This document shows positions 8,910-17,468 of a stretch of 40,973 nucleotides of DNA, piece by piece; position 1 is the first letter of the stretch, and every line of letters starts with the position of its first letter. A program made the translations under genes and the position numbers. The notes under the pieces are model-generated. The model had not been told where the DNA came from, did no database searches, and saw only the letters and a list, made by a program, of their open reading frames with translations. Source of the stretch: Deltaproteobacteria bacterium. Its GTDB lineage: Bacteria; Myxococcota_A; Polyangia; JAAYKL01. The stretch lies in NCBI GenBank assembly GCA_030591725.1, contig JAUVAN010000004.1, forward strand, positions 1-40,973, written 5' to 3'.

Positions 8910-9779
8910 CTATCCCATCTCGCGCTTGACGGAGTTGGCGAGAATACCCACTCCTTCGAGATGCACTTCCATTCTGTCACCGTCCTGCAGGAAGACCGGA
9001 GGATCGCCAAACACCCCTACCCCGGCCGGAGTTCCAGTGACAATGATATCGCCGGGGAAGAGCGTCATTTGACATGACACGTAGGCAATGATCTCGGCGC
9101 AGGAAACAACCATCTCCGCAGTTCGAGCCTCCTGGCGAACCTGACCGTTGACAAACATCTTGATGCTCAGATCGTCAGGGTCGCCTATTTCATCACTGGA
9201 CACGACCCATGGACCAACCGGCCCAAAGGTGTCGAATCCCTTGCCGCGAAACCAGAGGCGATCACCGAACTGCGCCTCACGGCCACTGACATCGTTAAAC
9301 GCCGTTACTCCCGCAACATGAGAGAGCGCATCGCTGACTTCAACCGCTTTCGCAGTGCGCCCGATGACCAGCGCCATCTCGGCCTCGAAATCCGGCTTGC
9401 TCTCGTGGGTCGGAACGATCACTGTCGCCTCGTGCCCCACCAGTGAGCTCGTTGCCTTGGCAAAGAGCATCGGCTTTTCCGAGGCCTGCCGGTTCTGCTC
9501 CGCCGCGTGGGCGCTGTAGTTGCGACCGAGCGCCACAACCTTGGAGGTATCCGGCACGGGAGGAGCAAACCGAATCGAAGATAGCGGCTGTATGTGCCGG
9601 CTCTCGAAGCTGCCCGCGTCCACTTGCCGCGCGATCTCTTTATCAATGCCGGCAGCCAGAAGTCGACGCCAGCTGTGCGGCCATTGGGGCCATTGGCCAA
9701 CGATGTCGAGGACCTGATCGTCGCCCACGAGAACGCCCGGGCGTTCTCCGTCTGGGTGATAGAAGCTCAGCCATTTCAT
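8910..9779 (-). CDS. fumarylacetoacetate hydrolase family protein
   Basis: VVALGRNYSAHAAE, KPDFEAEMALVIGR, GVTAFNDVSGREAQ, GDIIVTGTPAGVG motifs of the FAH fold. Confidence 0.92.
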   Translation of the reverse strand: MKWLSFYHPDGERPGVLVGDDQVLDIVGQWPQWPHSWRRLLAAGIDKEIARQVDAGSFESRHIQPLSSIRFAPPVPDTSKVVALGRNYSAHAAEQNRQASEKPMLFAKATSSLVGHEATVIVPTHESKPDFEAEMALVIGRTAKAVEVSDALSHVAGVTAFNDVSGREAQFGDRLWFRGKGFDTFGPVGPWVVSSDEIGDPDDLSIKMFVNGQVRQEARTAEMVVSCAEIIAYVSCQMTLFPGDIIVTGTPAGVGVFGDPPVFLQDGDRMEVHLEGVGILANSVKREMG

Positions 9780-9817
9780 TTTGCCACTCCTTCCAGGCTA
9801 ATTCTGTTCCCGCGTTC

Positions 9818-9875
9818 TTGACACTTTCACCCACAGACGATATTGCGTTTTTCTATATATGCAATGCAAAGTGTC
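9818..9875 (+). promoter_or_regulatory. candidate promoter/operator of the rnf operon
   Basis: TTGACA (9818-9823) - 17 nt - TATTGC (9841-9846; weak -10), overlapped by inverted repeats GACACTTT (9820-9827)/AAAGTGTC (9868-9875) and ATTGC (9842-9846)/GCAAT (9861-9865). Confidence 0.35.
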
Positions 9876-9988
9876 CTTTCTCTTGGTAAGTGCATTGGCT
9901 TTCTTGGGCGTAAAAGCAAAATGACTTTGATGCGATTCTGGGCAAAACAACATTTGTGTTTTCATCTGTACGAAGGATGCTATCAGAC

Positions 9989-11338
9989 ATGGATATTTCA
10001 TTCTTTAGCAGAGGCATCAAGCTATCCCGGCAGGTAACATCCGGGAAGATCGAGCAGATTCCTCCTTCCGAACGGGTGGTACTGCCGCTTCAACAGGGAA
10101 GCGGTCCACCCGCCGAGCTATCAATCGAAATTGGAGATGCGGTCGAGGTAGGGCAGACGCTCGCCCGAGGCGCTTCCAATAGCGGGGCTGACCTCCACGC
10201 TTCGATCAGTGGCGAAGTAACGGCGATCGAAGATCTGCATTTTCCCAACGGGACCACGGTCAAGGCGCTGGTCATCGAAGGCGATGGCAAGGACACCTGG
10301 ATAGAGCCCGACCGAGATGACAAACCGTTGATTGCAAGCCCAGACGAACTGCTCGAACGCATTCGCTGCGGCGGTGTCATCCGCGAAGGCGGCGAGACCA
10401 AGTCCCTGGCACAAGTCATAGACGAGGCCATGTCTCCGCGCGGGCATCTCTTCTCCACCGGATCCACGGTCGCCAAGCCGGTCAGGCACATCGCCGTGCG
10501 CTTTGCCGACCAGGATCCACACCTCAACGCGCTCGCGGCCCTGACCGCAACAATCGGCGATGAAACCGCAGATCTCGATCTCGGAGTCAAGGTGCTCGCT
10601 GCGATTACCGGCGCCGAGCAAATTCATTTCGTGCTCGATAACAAGCAAAATTCGCCCGGCGTGGACAAGCTGGCTGAAGAAAACGATTACGTTGTTTTGC
10701 GCCTGGACGCGGCCAACTATCCCGACCTCTCCAGTCCGATGGTAGCCCGGGCGGTTTCCGGCAAGGAGCCCGACACCGCCTTCAAGAGAGTGCACGAAAA
10801 CGGCATCCTGGTTTTGGATGTGGACACCGTACTGCAAACGGCCCTCGCCGTGCGAGACCGGCGGCCGGTGGTAGACAGACTTATAACGGTCTACGGCCCG
10901 GCCGGAGCAGGCGTATTCAAAGCGCGGCTGGGCACACCGCTCGCCGATATCGTCTCGGCCGCAGGCCAGGAGAAAAATATCGGAAAAATGGTGCTCGGCG
11001 GACCGATGAAAGGTCTCGCCCACCACACTCTCGATTTTCCGCTCACCAAGGAGATTCCCGCAATAACGCTGTTCGCCCAGAATCAAGTGACCCTGGCGGT
11101 CAACGATCCGTGCGTCGGTTGCGGCCTGTGCGCGATGGTATGCCCAATACGCCTCACGCCCGGGATGCTCTCCAGGTACTGCGAGTTCAGCTCGTGGGAT
11201 CTGGCGCAAGAGGCGCATTTATTCTCGTGCATCGAGTGCGGCTGTTGCGCATATGTATGCCCGGCCGGCCGCTCGATGGTGCAGTTCATGGTTCAGGGCA
11301 AAACTGAGTTGCTCTCCACGCGGAGGTCGGAATCATGA
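9989..11338 (+). CDS. rnfC: Rnf complex subunit RnfC, divergent
   Basis: HASISGEVTAI barrel-sandwich domain, VLGGPMKGLAHHTLDFPLTKEIPAI, two 4Fe-4S motifs (CVGCGLCAMVCP, CIECGCCAYVCP); first gene of a full rnfCDGEAB order. Start chosen at MDISFF with AAGGA about 11 nt upstream; 9977 is an alternative. Confidence 0.9.
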   Translation: MDISFFSRGIKLSRQVTSGKIEQIPPSERVVLPLQQGSGPPAELSIEIGDAVEVGQTLARGASNSGADLHASISGEVTAIEDLHFPNGTTVKALVIEGDGKDTWIEPDRDDKPLIASPDELLERIRCGGVIREGGETKSLAQVIDEAMSPRGHLFSTGSTVAKPVRHIAVRFADQDPHLNALAALTATIGDETADLDLGVKVLAAITGAEQIHFVLDNKQNSPGVDKLAEENDYVVLRLDAANYPDLSSPMVARAVSGKEPDTAFKRVHENGILVLDVDTVLQTALAVRDRRPVVDRLITVYGPAGAGVFKARLGTPLADIVSAAGQEKNIGKMVLGGPMKGLAHHTLDFPLTKEIPAITLFAQNQVTLAVNDPCVGCGLCAMVCPIRLTPGMLSRYCEFSSWDLAQEAHLFSCIECGCCAYVCPAGRSMVQFMVQGKTELLSTRRSES

Positions 11339-12315
11339 CAAATCAACGACTTGTCGTTTCAATATCCCCTCATATAAAAAACGGCCGCACCGTGCGCCGC
11401 ATGATCGTGACTACGATAGCGGCTCTCATGCCGGCTACTCTCTGGGGATTCTATCAGTTCGGCCTCGATGCCGTAGCGCTCGTCGCGGTTGGAATCACCG
11501 CCGCGTGCGGTACCGAAGCGTTGATCAGCCGATTGGCCGGGAAGACGTCCTCTCTGGGTGACGGCCACGCAGTGCTCACTGGCCTCGTGCTCGCCCTGCT
11601 CGTGCCGGCCGGCGCACCGTTCTGGCTCGTAATCGTGGGAGCGGCAATGGCCATCCTGGTGGGCAAGATGCCGTTCGGTCCTCTGGGCGGAGCACCCATT
11701 TATCCAGCGCTCGTGGGGTTGTTGATCGTCGCGACCTCCTGGCCGAACGAGATAAAGAGCTATGTCCAGCCGACCACCGCGCCAATCGAGCTCAAGGCGC
11801 AGGGCGCGGCCGATGCTGAATTCCCGCGTGACGCGGTACTCATCGACCCCAGCGACGAGGCCGAATACAAAACCGCAGACCTCTTCCTCGGCAAACAGGT
11901 CGGGCCGATAGGCGTGATTTCCCCGTTGCTCCTCTTGCTCGGGGGGTTGTTCTTGATCCTGCGCCGGGTCTCCCGATGGCAGGCGCCGTTCGGATTTCTG
12001 ATCGGCATGGGCCTTGCCGCCGGGATCGGCCACGCGCTCGACCCGAGCGGTTGCGCTTCTGCGTCTTTTCACCTGTTCACCGGCTCGGCCATGTTCGGCG
12101 CGTTTTTCCTGTGCACCGACTGGTCGTCGACACCCGTAACCCCGTGGGGCATGTTCCTGTTTGGCTTGATCGGCGGCGGGTTGGCCGTGCTGCTCAGAAT
12201 TGCGGGCCTTCCTTACGGGGCCGTGCCGTGGGCCATCGTGATCATGTCACTGGCGACACCGATCTTTGACCGCATCACCCCCACGCCTTTCGGAAAGGTG
12301 GCGAGCCATGCGTAA
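11335..12315 (+). CDS. rnfD: Rnf complex membrane subunit RnfD, divergent
   Basis: Polytopic NqrB/RnfD-like protein (VGKMPFGPLGGAPIYPALVG, DLFLGKQVGPIGVISPLLLLLGGLFLILRR); ATGA overlap with rnfC. Confidence 0.9.
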   Translation: MTNQRLVVSISPHIKNGRTVRRMIVTTIAALMPATLWGFYQFGLDAVALVAVGITAACGTEALISRLAGKTSSLGDGHAVLTGLVLALLVPAGAPFWLVIVGAAMAILVGKMPFGPLGGAPIYPALVGLLIVATSWPNEIKSYVQPTTAPIELKAQGAADAEFPRDAVLIDPSDEAEYKTADLFLGKQVGPIGVISPLLLLLGGLFLILRRVSRWQAPFGFLIGMGLAAGIGHALDPSGCASASFHLFTGSAMFGAFFLCTDWSSTPVTPWGMFLFGLIGGGLAVLLRIAGLPYGAVPWAIVIMSLATPIFDRITPTPFGKVASHA

Positions 12316-12913
12316 CAAAATCTGGTTCATGGCGGTCGTGCTCGGCGTCGTGGCGTTCCTCGCCGGCCTGGCTCTGTCCGGGGTTAAAGGAATGACCACT
12401 CCGATTATTGAAAAACGCATCCTGGAACAAAAGATCAAACCCAGCCTCGACAAGTTTTTCGACGGGCTCGATCTGGAAAACGATTGCATTGAGGATCGAC
12501 AGGTTCTCGACCTCGGCAAGGACGCCCGCGGCCGAAAGCAAGTCACCACTCTGTTTTTGGGTAAAAAGGGCGGCAAGACCGTGGTCGCGGCGCTCCAGAC
12601 CAAGGCCGCAGGTTTCGGCGGCGACATAGAGGTGCTCACGGCTTTCAGCCTCGACGACAAGAAGATCCTCGGCGTAAAGACGCTGAGCCAATCCGAGACA
12701 ATGGGCCTTGGAGCCCGCGTTTCCAACGATGCCGAGCCGTTTATCCAGCAGTTTGGCGGAATGAATTACTCGGATGGAGTCGCAATGCGCTCGAACGGCG
12801 GGCAGGTGGACGCCATCTCCGGAGCAACGGTTTCGTCGGTGGCATTCACTGCGGCGGTAAACAGGGCGACTGTGCTCGTGGAAAAAAACGTGGACTCGGC
12901 CGCGGCGAATTAG
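12308..12913 (+). CDS. rnfG: Rnf complex subunit RnfG (FMN-binding)
   Basis: Single N-terminal TM, GLGARVSND, covalent FMN motif VDAISGATVSSVAF; overlaps rnfD. Confidence 0.92.
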   Translation: MRNKIWFMAVVLGVVAFLAGLALSGVKGMTTPIIEKRILEQKIKPSLDKFFDGLDLENDCIEDRQVLDLGKDARGRKQVTTLFLGKKGGKTVVAALQTKAAGFGGDIEVLTAFSLDDKKILGVKTLSQSETMGLGARVSNDAEPFIQQFGGMNYSDGVAMRSNGGQVDAISGATVSSVAFTAAVNRATVLVEKNVDSAAAN

Positions 12914-12925
12914 GAAGGCGTGAAC

Positions 12926-13567
12926 ATGAAGACATTGACCCAGGAGTTCACCAAGGGCCTTTGGGAGCAGATACCGCCCTTCCGGCTGGTGCTCGGACTA
13001 TGCCCTACCCTGGCGGTGACCAAATCGCTCGAAGGCGGATGGGGCATGGGCCTGGCCACCACGTTTGTGCTCGTCTGCTCAAACATCTTTATTTCGGCAT
13101 TGAGGAATGTCATTCCACCCAAGGTGCGCATCGCAACCTTCATCGTGATCATCGCCACTTTCGTCGTGATCACCGAGCTTGTCATGAAGGCCTACACACC
13201 GATGCTCTCTGAAACGCTGGGAGTCTTCATACCGCTCATCGTCGTCAACTGCATCATCCTCGGCAGGGCGGAGGCGTTCGCCTCCAAAAACGGAGTGGGG
13301 CGTTCCCTGCTCGACGGCCTGGGCATCGGACTCGGCTTCACCCTGGCACTCGCCGTGCTCGGCGCCCTTCGAGAATTGCTCGGCACCGGCAAGCTGACCA
13401 TGTTCGCCCAGGCGAATCTGGATTTAACAATCATCCCGCTCGGAGAGGGCCGTGAGTTTCTATTCAAATTCATGGTCGATCCTCCCGGAGCGTTTGTCTG
13501 TCTGGGAGCAATGCTTCTATTGATGAATCTAATAAGTGAACGATCAGCCAGGTCCAAGGCCGCGTGA
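12926..13567 (+). CDS. rnfE: Rnf complex membrane subunit RnfE
   Basis: RLVLGLCPTLAVT and IPLIVVNCIILGRAEAFAS, conserved Cys positions of RnfE/NqrD. Confidence 0.95.
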   Translation: MKTLTQEFTKGLWEQIPPFRLVLGLCPTLAVTKSLEGGWGMGLATTFVLVCSNIFISALRNVIPPKVRIATFIVIIATFVVITELVMKAYTPMLSETLGVFIPLIVVNCIILGRAEAFASKNGVGRSLLDGLGIGLGFTLALAVLGALRELLGTGKLTMFAQANLDLTIIPLGEGREFLFKFMVDPPGAFVCLGAMLLLMNLISERSARSKAA

Positions 13568-13577
13568 GGAGAAAATC

Positions 13578-14156
13578 ATGACCGAATACCTACTTCTCGT
13601 CGTTTACGCCGTCCTGGTCAACAACATCCTTCTGGCTCAGTTCCTGGGCAACTGTCCTTTCCTGGGAACCTCTCAAAAAATGAGCACGGCGACCGGGATG
13701 GCCATGGCGGTTATTTTCGTCCTGACTTTCGCGGGAGTGATCACCTGGGCGGTCCAGTGGTACGTGCTCGTTCCACTCGAGTTGGAATATCTGCAAACAA
13801 TCGCGTTCATCCTGGTAATAGCCGCGCTCGTTCAGTTGGTGGAGATCGTACTGCAAAAGACAGCTCCCGCGCTCTACAGCGCACTCGGGATATTTTTGCC
13901 GCTCATCACCACCAATTGTGCCGTGCTCGGCGTGGCGATCATCAATATCAAAGAGGATTACGATTTCGCAAATACCGTGGTCTTCTCCTTTGCCTCGGCG
14001 GTCGGGTTCGGCCTGGCCCTGGTTCTGTTCGCCGGGCTCAGGGAGCGGTTCGCCCTTTCGCGAATGCCCAAGGCACTTCAGGGCACCGTATCGGGCCTCA
14101 TCACCGCCGGATTGATGGCCCTGGCCTTCCAGGGTTTCATGAAGCTCGGAGGATAG
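13578..14156 (+). CDS. rnfA: Rnf complex membrane subunit RnfA
   Basis: NNILLAQFLGNCPFLGTS, LPLITTNCAVLGVAI typical of RnfA/NqrE. Confidence 0.96.
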   Translation: MTEYLLLVVYAVLVNNILLAQFLGNCPFLGTSQKMSTATGMAMAVIFVLTFAGVITWAVQWYVLVPLELEYLQTIAFILVIAALVQLVEIVLQKTAPALYSALGIFLPLITTNCAVLGVAIINIKEDYDFANTVVFSFASAVGFGLALVLFAGLRERFALSRMPKALQGTVSGLITAGLMALAFQGFMKLGG

Positions 14157-14160
14157 ACAA

Positions 14161-16239
14161 ATGGAAGTACTAGCAGCAGCGCTTGTCATCGGCGGAATCG
14201 GCATGATCTCAGCAATCGGCCTGGGTGTGGCCGCCAAGGTTTTCGCCGTGTACATCGACCCCAAGGTGGTCGAAGTCGACGAGGTTCTTCCCGGCGCAAA
14301 CTGTGGCGGTTGCGGCTATACAGGCTGCGCGGCAGCAGCGACGGCAGTGGTCAAGGGCAAGGCCGGACCAAACGTATGCGTCGTGGGTGGCCAGGAATGC
14401 GCCGAGGCAGTGGCCGCGATCATGGGCCTGTCGGCGGAGGAAGGCGAGGTTGGGATCGCCGAGTTGGGATGCAAATACGATGTAAGGAAAGCCCATCTCC
14501 TGTTCGATTACGACGGGATCGAGGATTGCCGGGCGGCCGCTCTGGTAAACGGCGGCGGCAAGGTCTGTTCCATGGGCTGCCTGGGATTCGGCACATGCAT
14601 AAGCGCCTGCCAGTTCGGAGCTCTATACAGAGGCGCGGACGGCCTGCCCGCGGTGGACAAGGAAAAATGCACCGCCTGTGGCGCCTGCGAGCGGATCTGC
14701 CCCAAGGGGATCATCCGGGTACAGACGCCGAGCCGGAAGTTCACTCATGTCCAGACCGATGACGATTGCGTGGCCCCTTGCCAGGCGACCTGTCCGGCGC
14801 AGATCGATATTCCGGCGTACATCGCCGCAATCGGACGAGGCGATTACGAGAAAGCTGTATGCATCATCAAGGAGAGCAACCCGTTCCCGCTGGTCTGCGG
14901 ACGCGTCTGCCCGCATGTCTGTGAGTCGGTCTGTCGGCGTAACGATATAGACGAGCCGGTAAACATCAATCACCTCAAGCGGTTTGCCGCAGACTTCGAG
15001 ATGAATTCAGGCAAGAGGTTCTTGCCGCAAGTCCTGCCCTCAAACGGCAAGCGAGTAGCCATCATCGGCGCGGGACCTGGAGGCCTGACCTGCGCCTACT
15101 ACCTGGCCCGCATGGGTTACTACGTCAAGGTTTTCGAGGCCATGCCCAAGCCCGGCGGGATGCTCCTCTACGGCATCCCCGAGTACCGCCTGCCGAAGAA
15201 AACCCTCGAGTGGGAGATCGGCGGCATCCTCGAGCTGGGTGTTGAGCTCGAGTGCGACAAGGCGCTCGGCAAGGACTTCACCATCGAAGATCTCTATGAG
15301 CAGGAATACGACGCAATTTTCCTCGCGGTCGGAGCCTGGGACTCACGGCGTCTGGGCGTCCCCGGAGAGCAGGACTTTCCCCAGGTGGCAAGCGGCACCG
15401 AATTCCTGATCAAGCGCGGTCTCGGAGAAGAAACGCCGGTCGGTAGCGATGTGATCATCGTGGGCGGCGGCAACACGGCAATGGATGCGGCGCGCACCTC
15501 CTGGCGGCTCGGCGCAGAAAACGTCTACCTGCTCTACAGACGCTCCCGCAAGGAGATGCCGGCCAACGACATCGAGGTGGACGAGGGCGAGCACGAGGGA
15601 ATCAAATACCACTTCCTGGCTGCCCCAACCAAGCTTATCGGCACGGGCGGCAAGCTCGATGCCATGGAGTTCCTCAAGATGGAACTGGGCGAGCCTGACG
15701 CATCCGGACGCCGACGCCCGGTGCCGATAGAGGGCTCGGAATCGAACATCCAGGCGGACAACGTCTTCAGCGCGATCGGTCAATCACCTGATCTCACCTG
15801 CCTGGACGCAGAGGGTGTCGCGACCGGGTTGAACCGCACCAAGTGGAACTCAATCGTGGCCGCCGATGGCACAATGCAAACCGATGTTGCCAATATCTTC
15901 TCTGGCGGCGACGCATGGCGCGGTGCGGCGACTGCGGTGGAGGCGATCAGAGACGGTCGTTTCGCGGCGCGGTCCATCAATCTGTTCCTCATGGGTGAGG
16001 AAATGACCTTGCCTTCCAACTGGTACGCCAAGGCGCCAAAGCTTCCCGGCATAGATGAGGGCATCAAGCTCGATACATCAGAACGCGCAAAGATGATCGA
16101 ACTCTCCGTTGACGAGCGGCGCATGAACTTCAACGAGGTTGAACTCGGAATTACCGAAGAGATGGCCAAAAAAGAGAGCGAGCGCTGCCTGCAATGCGGC
16201 GAGGTCTGTTATCAGGGTTACAGGGAGAAGGCGTCATGA
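14161..16239 (+). CDS. rnfB: RnfB fused to GltD/NfnB-like NAD(P)H-dependent FAD/Fe-S oxidoreductase
   Basis: N-terminus: TM + CGGCGYTGC 4Fe-4S + 2x4Fe-4S ferredoxin (CSMGCLGFGTCISAC; CTACGACERICP). From about 14749: Fer4_20-type region (CVAPCQATCPAQIDIPAYI...CGRVCPHVCESVCRR), FAD motif VAIIGAGPGGLTCAYYLARMG, NAD(P) motif VIIVGGGNTAMDAARTSWRLG...LLYRRSRKEMPA. Confidence 0.93.
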   Translation: MEVLAAALVIGGIGMISAIGLGVAAKVFAVYIDPKVVEVDEVLPGANCGGCGYTGCAAAATAVVKGKAGPNVCVVGGQECAEAVAAIMGLSAEEGEVGIAELGCKYDVRKAHLLFDYDGIEDCRAAALVNGGGKVCSMGCLGFGTCISACQFGALYRGADGLPAVDKEKCTACGACERICPKGIIRVQTPSRKFTHVQTDDDCVAPCQATCPAQIDIPAYIAAIGRGDYEKAVCIIKESNPFPLVCGRVCPHVCESVCRRNDIDEPVNINHLKRFAADFEMNSGKRFLPQVLPSNGKRVAIIGAGPGGLTCAYYLARMGYYVKVFEAMPKPGGMLLYGIPEYRLPKKTLEWEIGGILELGVELECDKALGKDFTIEDLYEQEYDAIFLAVGAWDSRRLGVPGEQDFPQVASGTEFLIKRGLGEETPVGSDVIIVGGGNTAMDAARTSWRLGAENVYLLYRRSRKEMPANDIEVDEGEHEGIKYHFLAAPTKLIGTGGKLDAMEFLKMELGEPDASGRRRPVPIEGSESNIQADNVFSAIGQSPDLTCLDAEGVATGLNRTKWNSIVAADGTMQTDVANIFSGGDAWRGAATAVEAIRDGRFAARSINLFLMGEEMTLPSNWYAKAPKLPGIDEGIKLDTSERAKMIELSVDERRMNFNEVELGITEEMAKKESERCLQCGEVCYQGYREKAS

Positions 16240-17450
16240 GAAGACCGCTTTGGTTCGGCTGGGCCGTGATTTGCGGCGTGGTGTTTGTCTGGGGATGTAC
16301 AGATCAGGAAACCGCATCCAAAGAGCCTTCGGCCGCGAAACAGGCACCGTTCAAGAGGATCCCGGACGGAGACGAAGATCCAGGGGACAATGGACCGGAC
16401 GACTCCACCGAGCTTTCCGGCGTGCCCGGCGACATGGGAAAGGTTGCGTTCACGCACTTTACACATGCCTCGAACAGTAAAAAGGGATACGGCATCCCCT
16501 GCCGCGAGTGCCATCACACAACGCCCCGGGACGAAGATCCGGCCCAGGGTTGTGCGGATGAGGGCTGTCACTACCCAGTCGAAAAGACATACGACCCGGC
16601 CCATGCCGGACCCGACGACAACATGCTTCTCTTCGGGAATGACCCGACTGCGACGGCCCCGGTCGCGTTCAATCACTTCACGCATGCTTCGTCCAGCGGT
16701 TACAAGACCGCGTGCACCCAGTGCCACCACACCGGCGATCTCATTGGTTGCTCCGAGTGCCATGAAAAGATTGCGACGAAAGCCGACGATGGCAAGGTTA
16801 TCCCCAAAACCAAGCGGGCATTTCACCTCAAGTGCAATGGTTGTCACCAGGCTATCAAGAAGAGCGACCCGGATTCAATAGCTCCCGTCAAATGCGCGGA
16901 TTGCCACGGTGGCCGCACGCCGGCCCGCCTGCCCGGCAGCCTTACCCTGGAGCGAGCCTATCACCTGAGCTGTGTAGGATGTCACAACCGGGTAAAGATG
17001 GCCGGGACGGGAACCCCGCCTGTAGATTGCGGCGACTGTCACAAGCAGGGCTCGCCAAAGATCCCGAGTCCCGAGCCCAAAGAGGAAAAAGCGGCGGAAA
17101 AACCAGCGCCGCAGGAGCAGCCGGCACCCAGCGCACCCACCGCGCAGGCCGCCGACGCCGGAACCGCAGAGCCGGCAAAGGACGAGGAACAAAGCAAGGG
17201 CCCGGAAAAGATCCTCATTGACCACGCGAAAAAGGCCAAGTCGGGCACCCCGTTTCCGCACAGCGCACACCAGGAACTCGGCGAACCATGCGCCAAGTGC
17301 CATCACCAGGGCCTCGATGATCCGTCCTGCCGCAACTGTCACAGCGAAACAGCTGACGCCAAGAAAATCTATCACAAGATCTGCATCGCCTGTCACAAGG
17401 AAAACGGCATCTCGGCCGGATGCGCGGACTGCCACCCCAAGGGCGAGTGA
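16236..17450 (+). CDS. 12-heme c-type cytochrome with class III (c3)-like motif arrangement, secreted/possible lipoprotein
   Basis: 11 CXXCH motifs (CRECH, CTQCH, CSECH, CNGCH, CADCH, CVGCH, CGDCH, CAKCH, CRNCH, CIACH, CADCH) plus one CX4CH (CADEGCH); N-terminal signal VVFVWGC; Pro/Ala/Glu-rich linker before the last four hemes; ATGA overlap with rnfB. Confidence 0.92.
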   Translation: MRRPLWFGWAVICGVVFVWGCTDQETASKEPSAAKQAPFKRIPDGDEDPGDNGPDDSTELSGVPGDMGKVAFTHFTHASNSKKGYGIPCRECHHTTPRDEDPAQGCADEGCHYPVEKTYDPAHAGPDDNMLLFGNDPTATAPVAFNHFTHASSSGYKTACTQCHHTGDLIGCSECHEKIATKADDGKVIPKTKRAFHLKCNGCHQAIKKSDPDSIAPVKCADCHGGRTPARLPGSLTLERAYHLSCVGCHNRVKMAGTGTPPVDCGDCHKQGSPKIPSPEPKEEKAAEKPAPQEQPAPSAPTAQAADAGTAEPAKDEEQSKGPEKILIDHAKKAKSGTPFPHSAHQELGEPCAKCHHQGLDDPSCRNCHSETADAKKIYHKICIACHKENGISAGCADCHPKGE

Positions 17451-17468
17451 CCGACGAAACCGCTCAAC

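Noticed and set aside
8695-9072. 125-aa + ORF between acn and the FAH gene
   Set aside because: Partly overlaps the FAH 3' end, no domain; more likely intergenic.
10121-11218. 365-aa minus ORF antisense to rnfC
   Set aside because: Shadow ORF with no domain; rnfC on the plus strand is clear.
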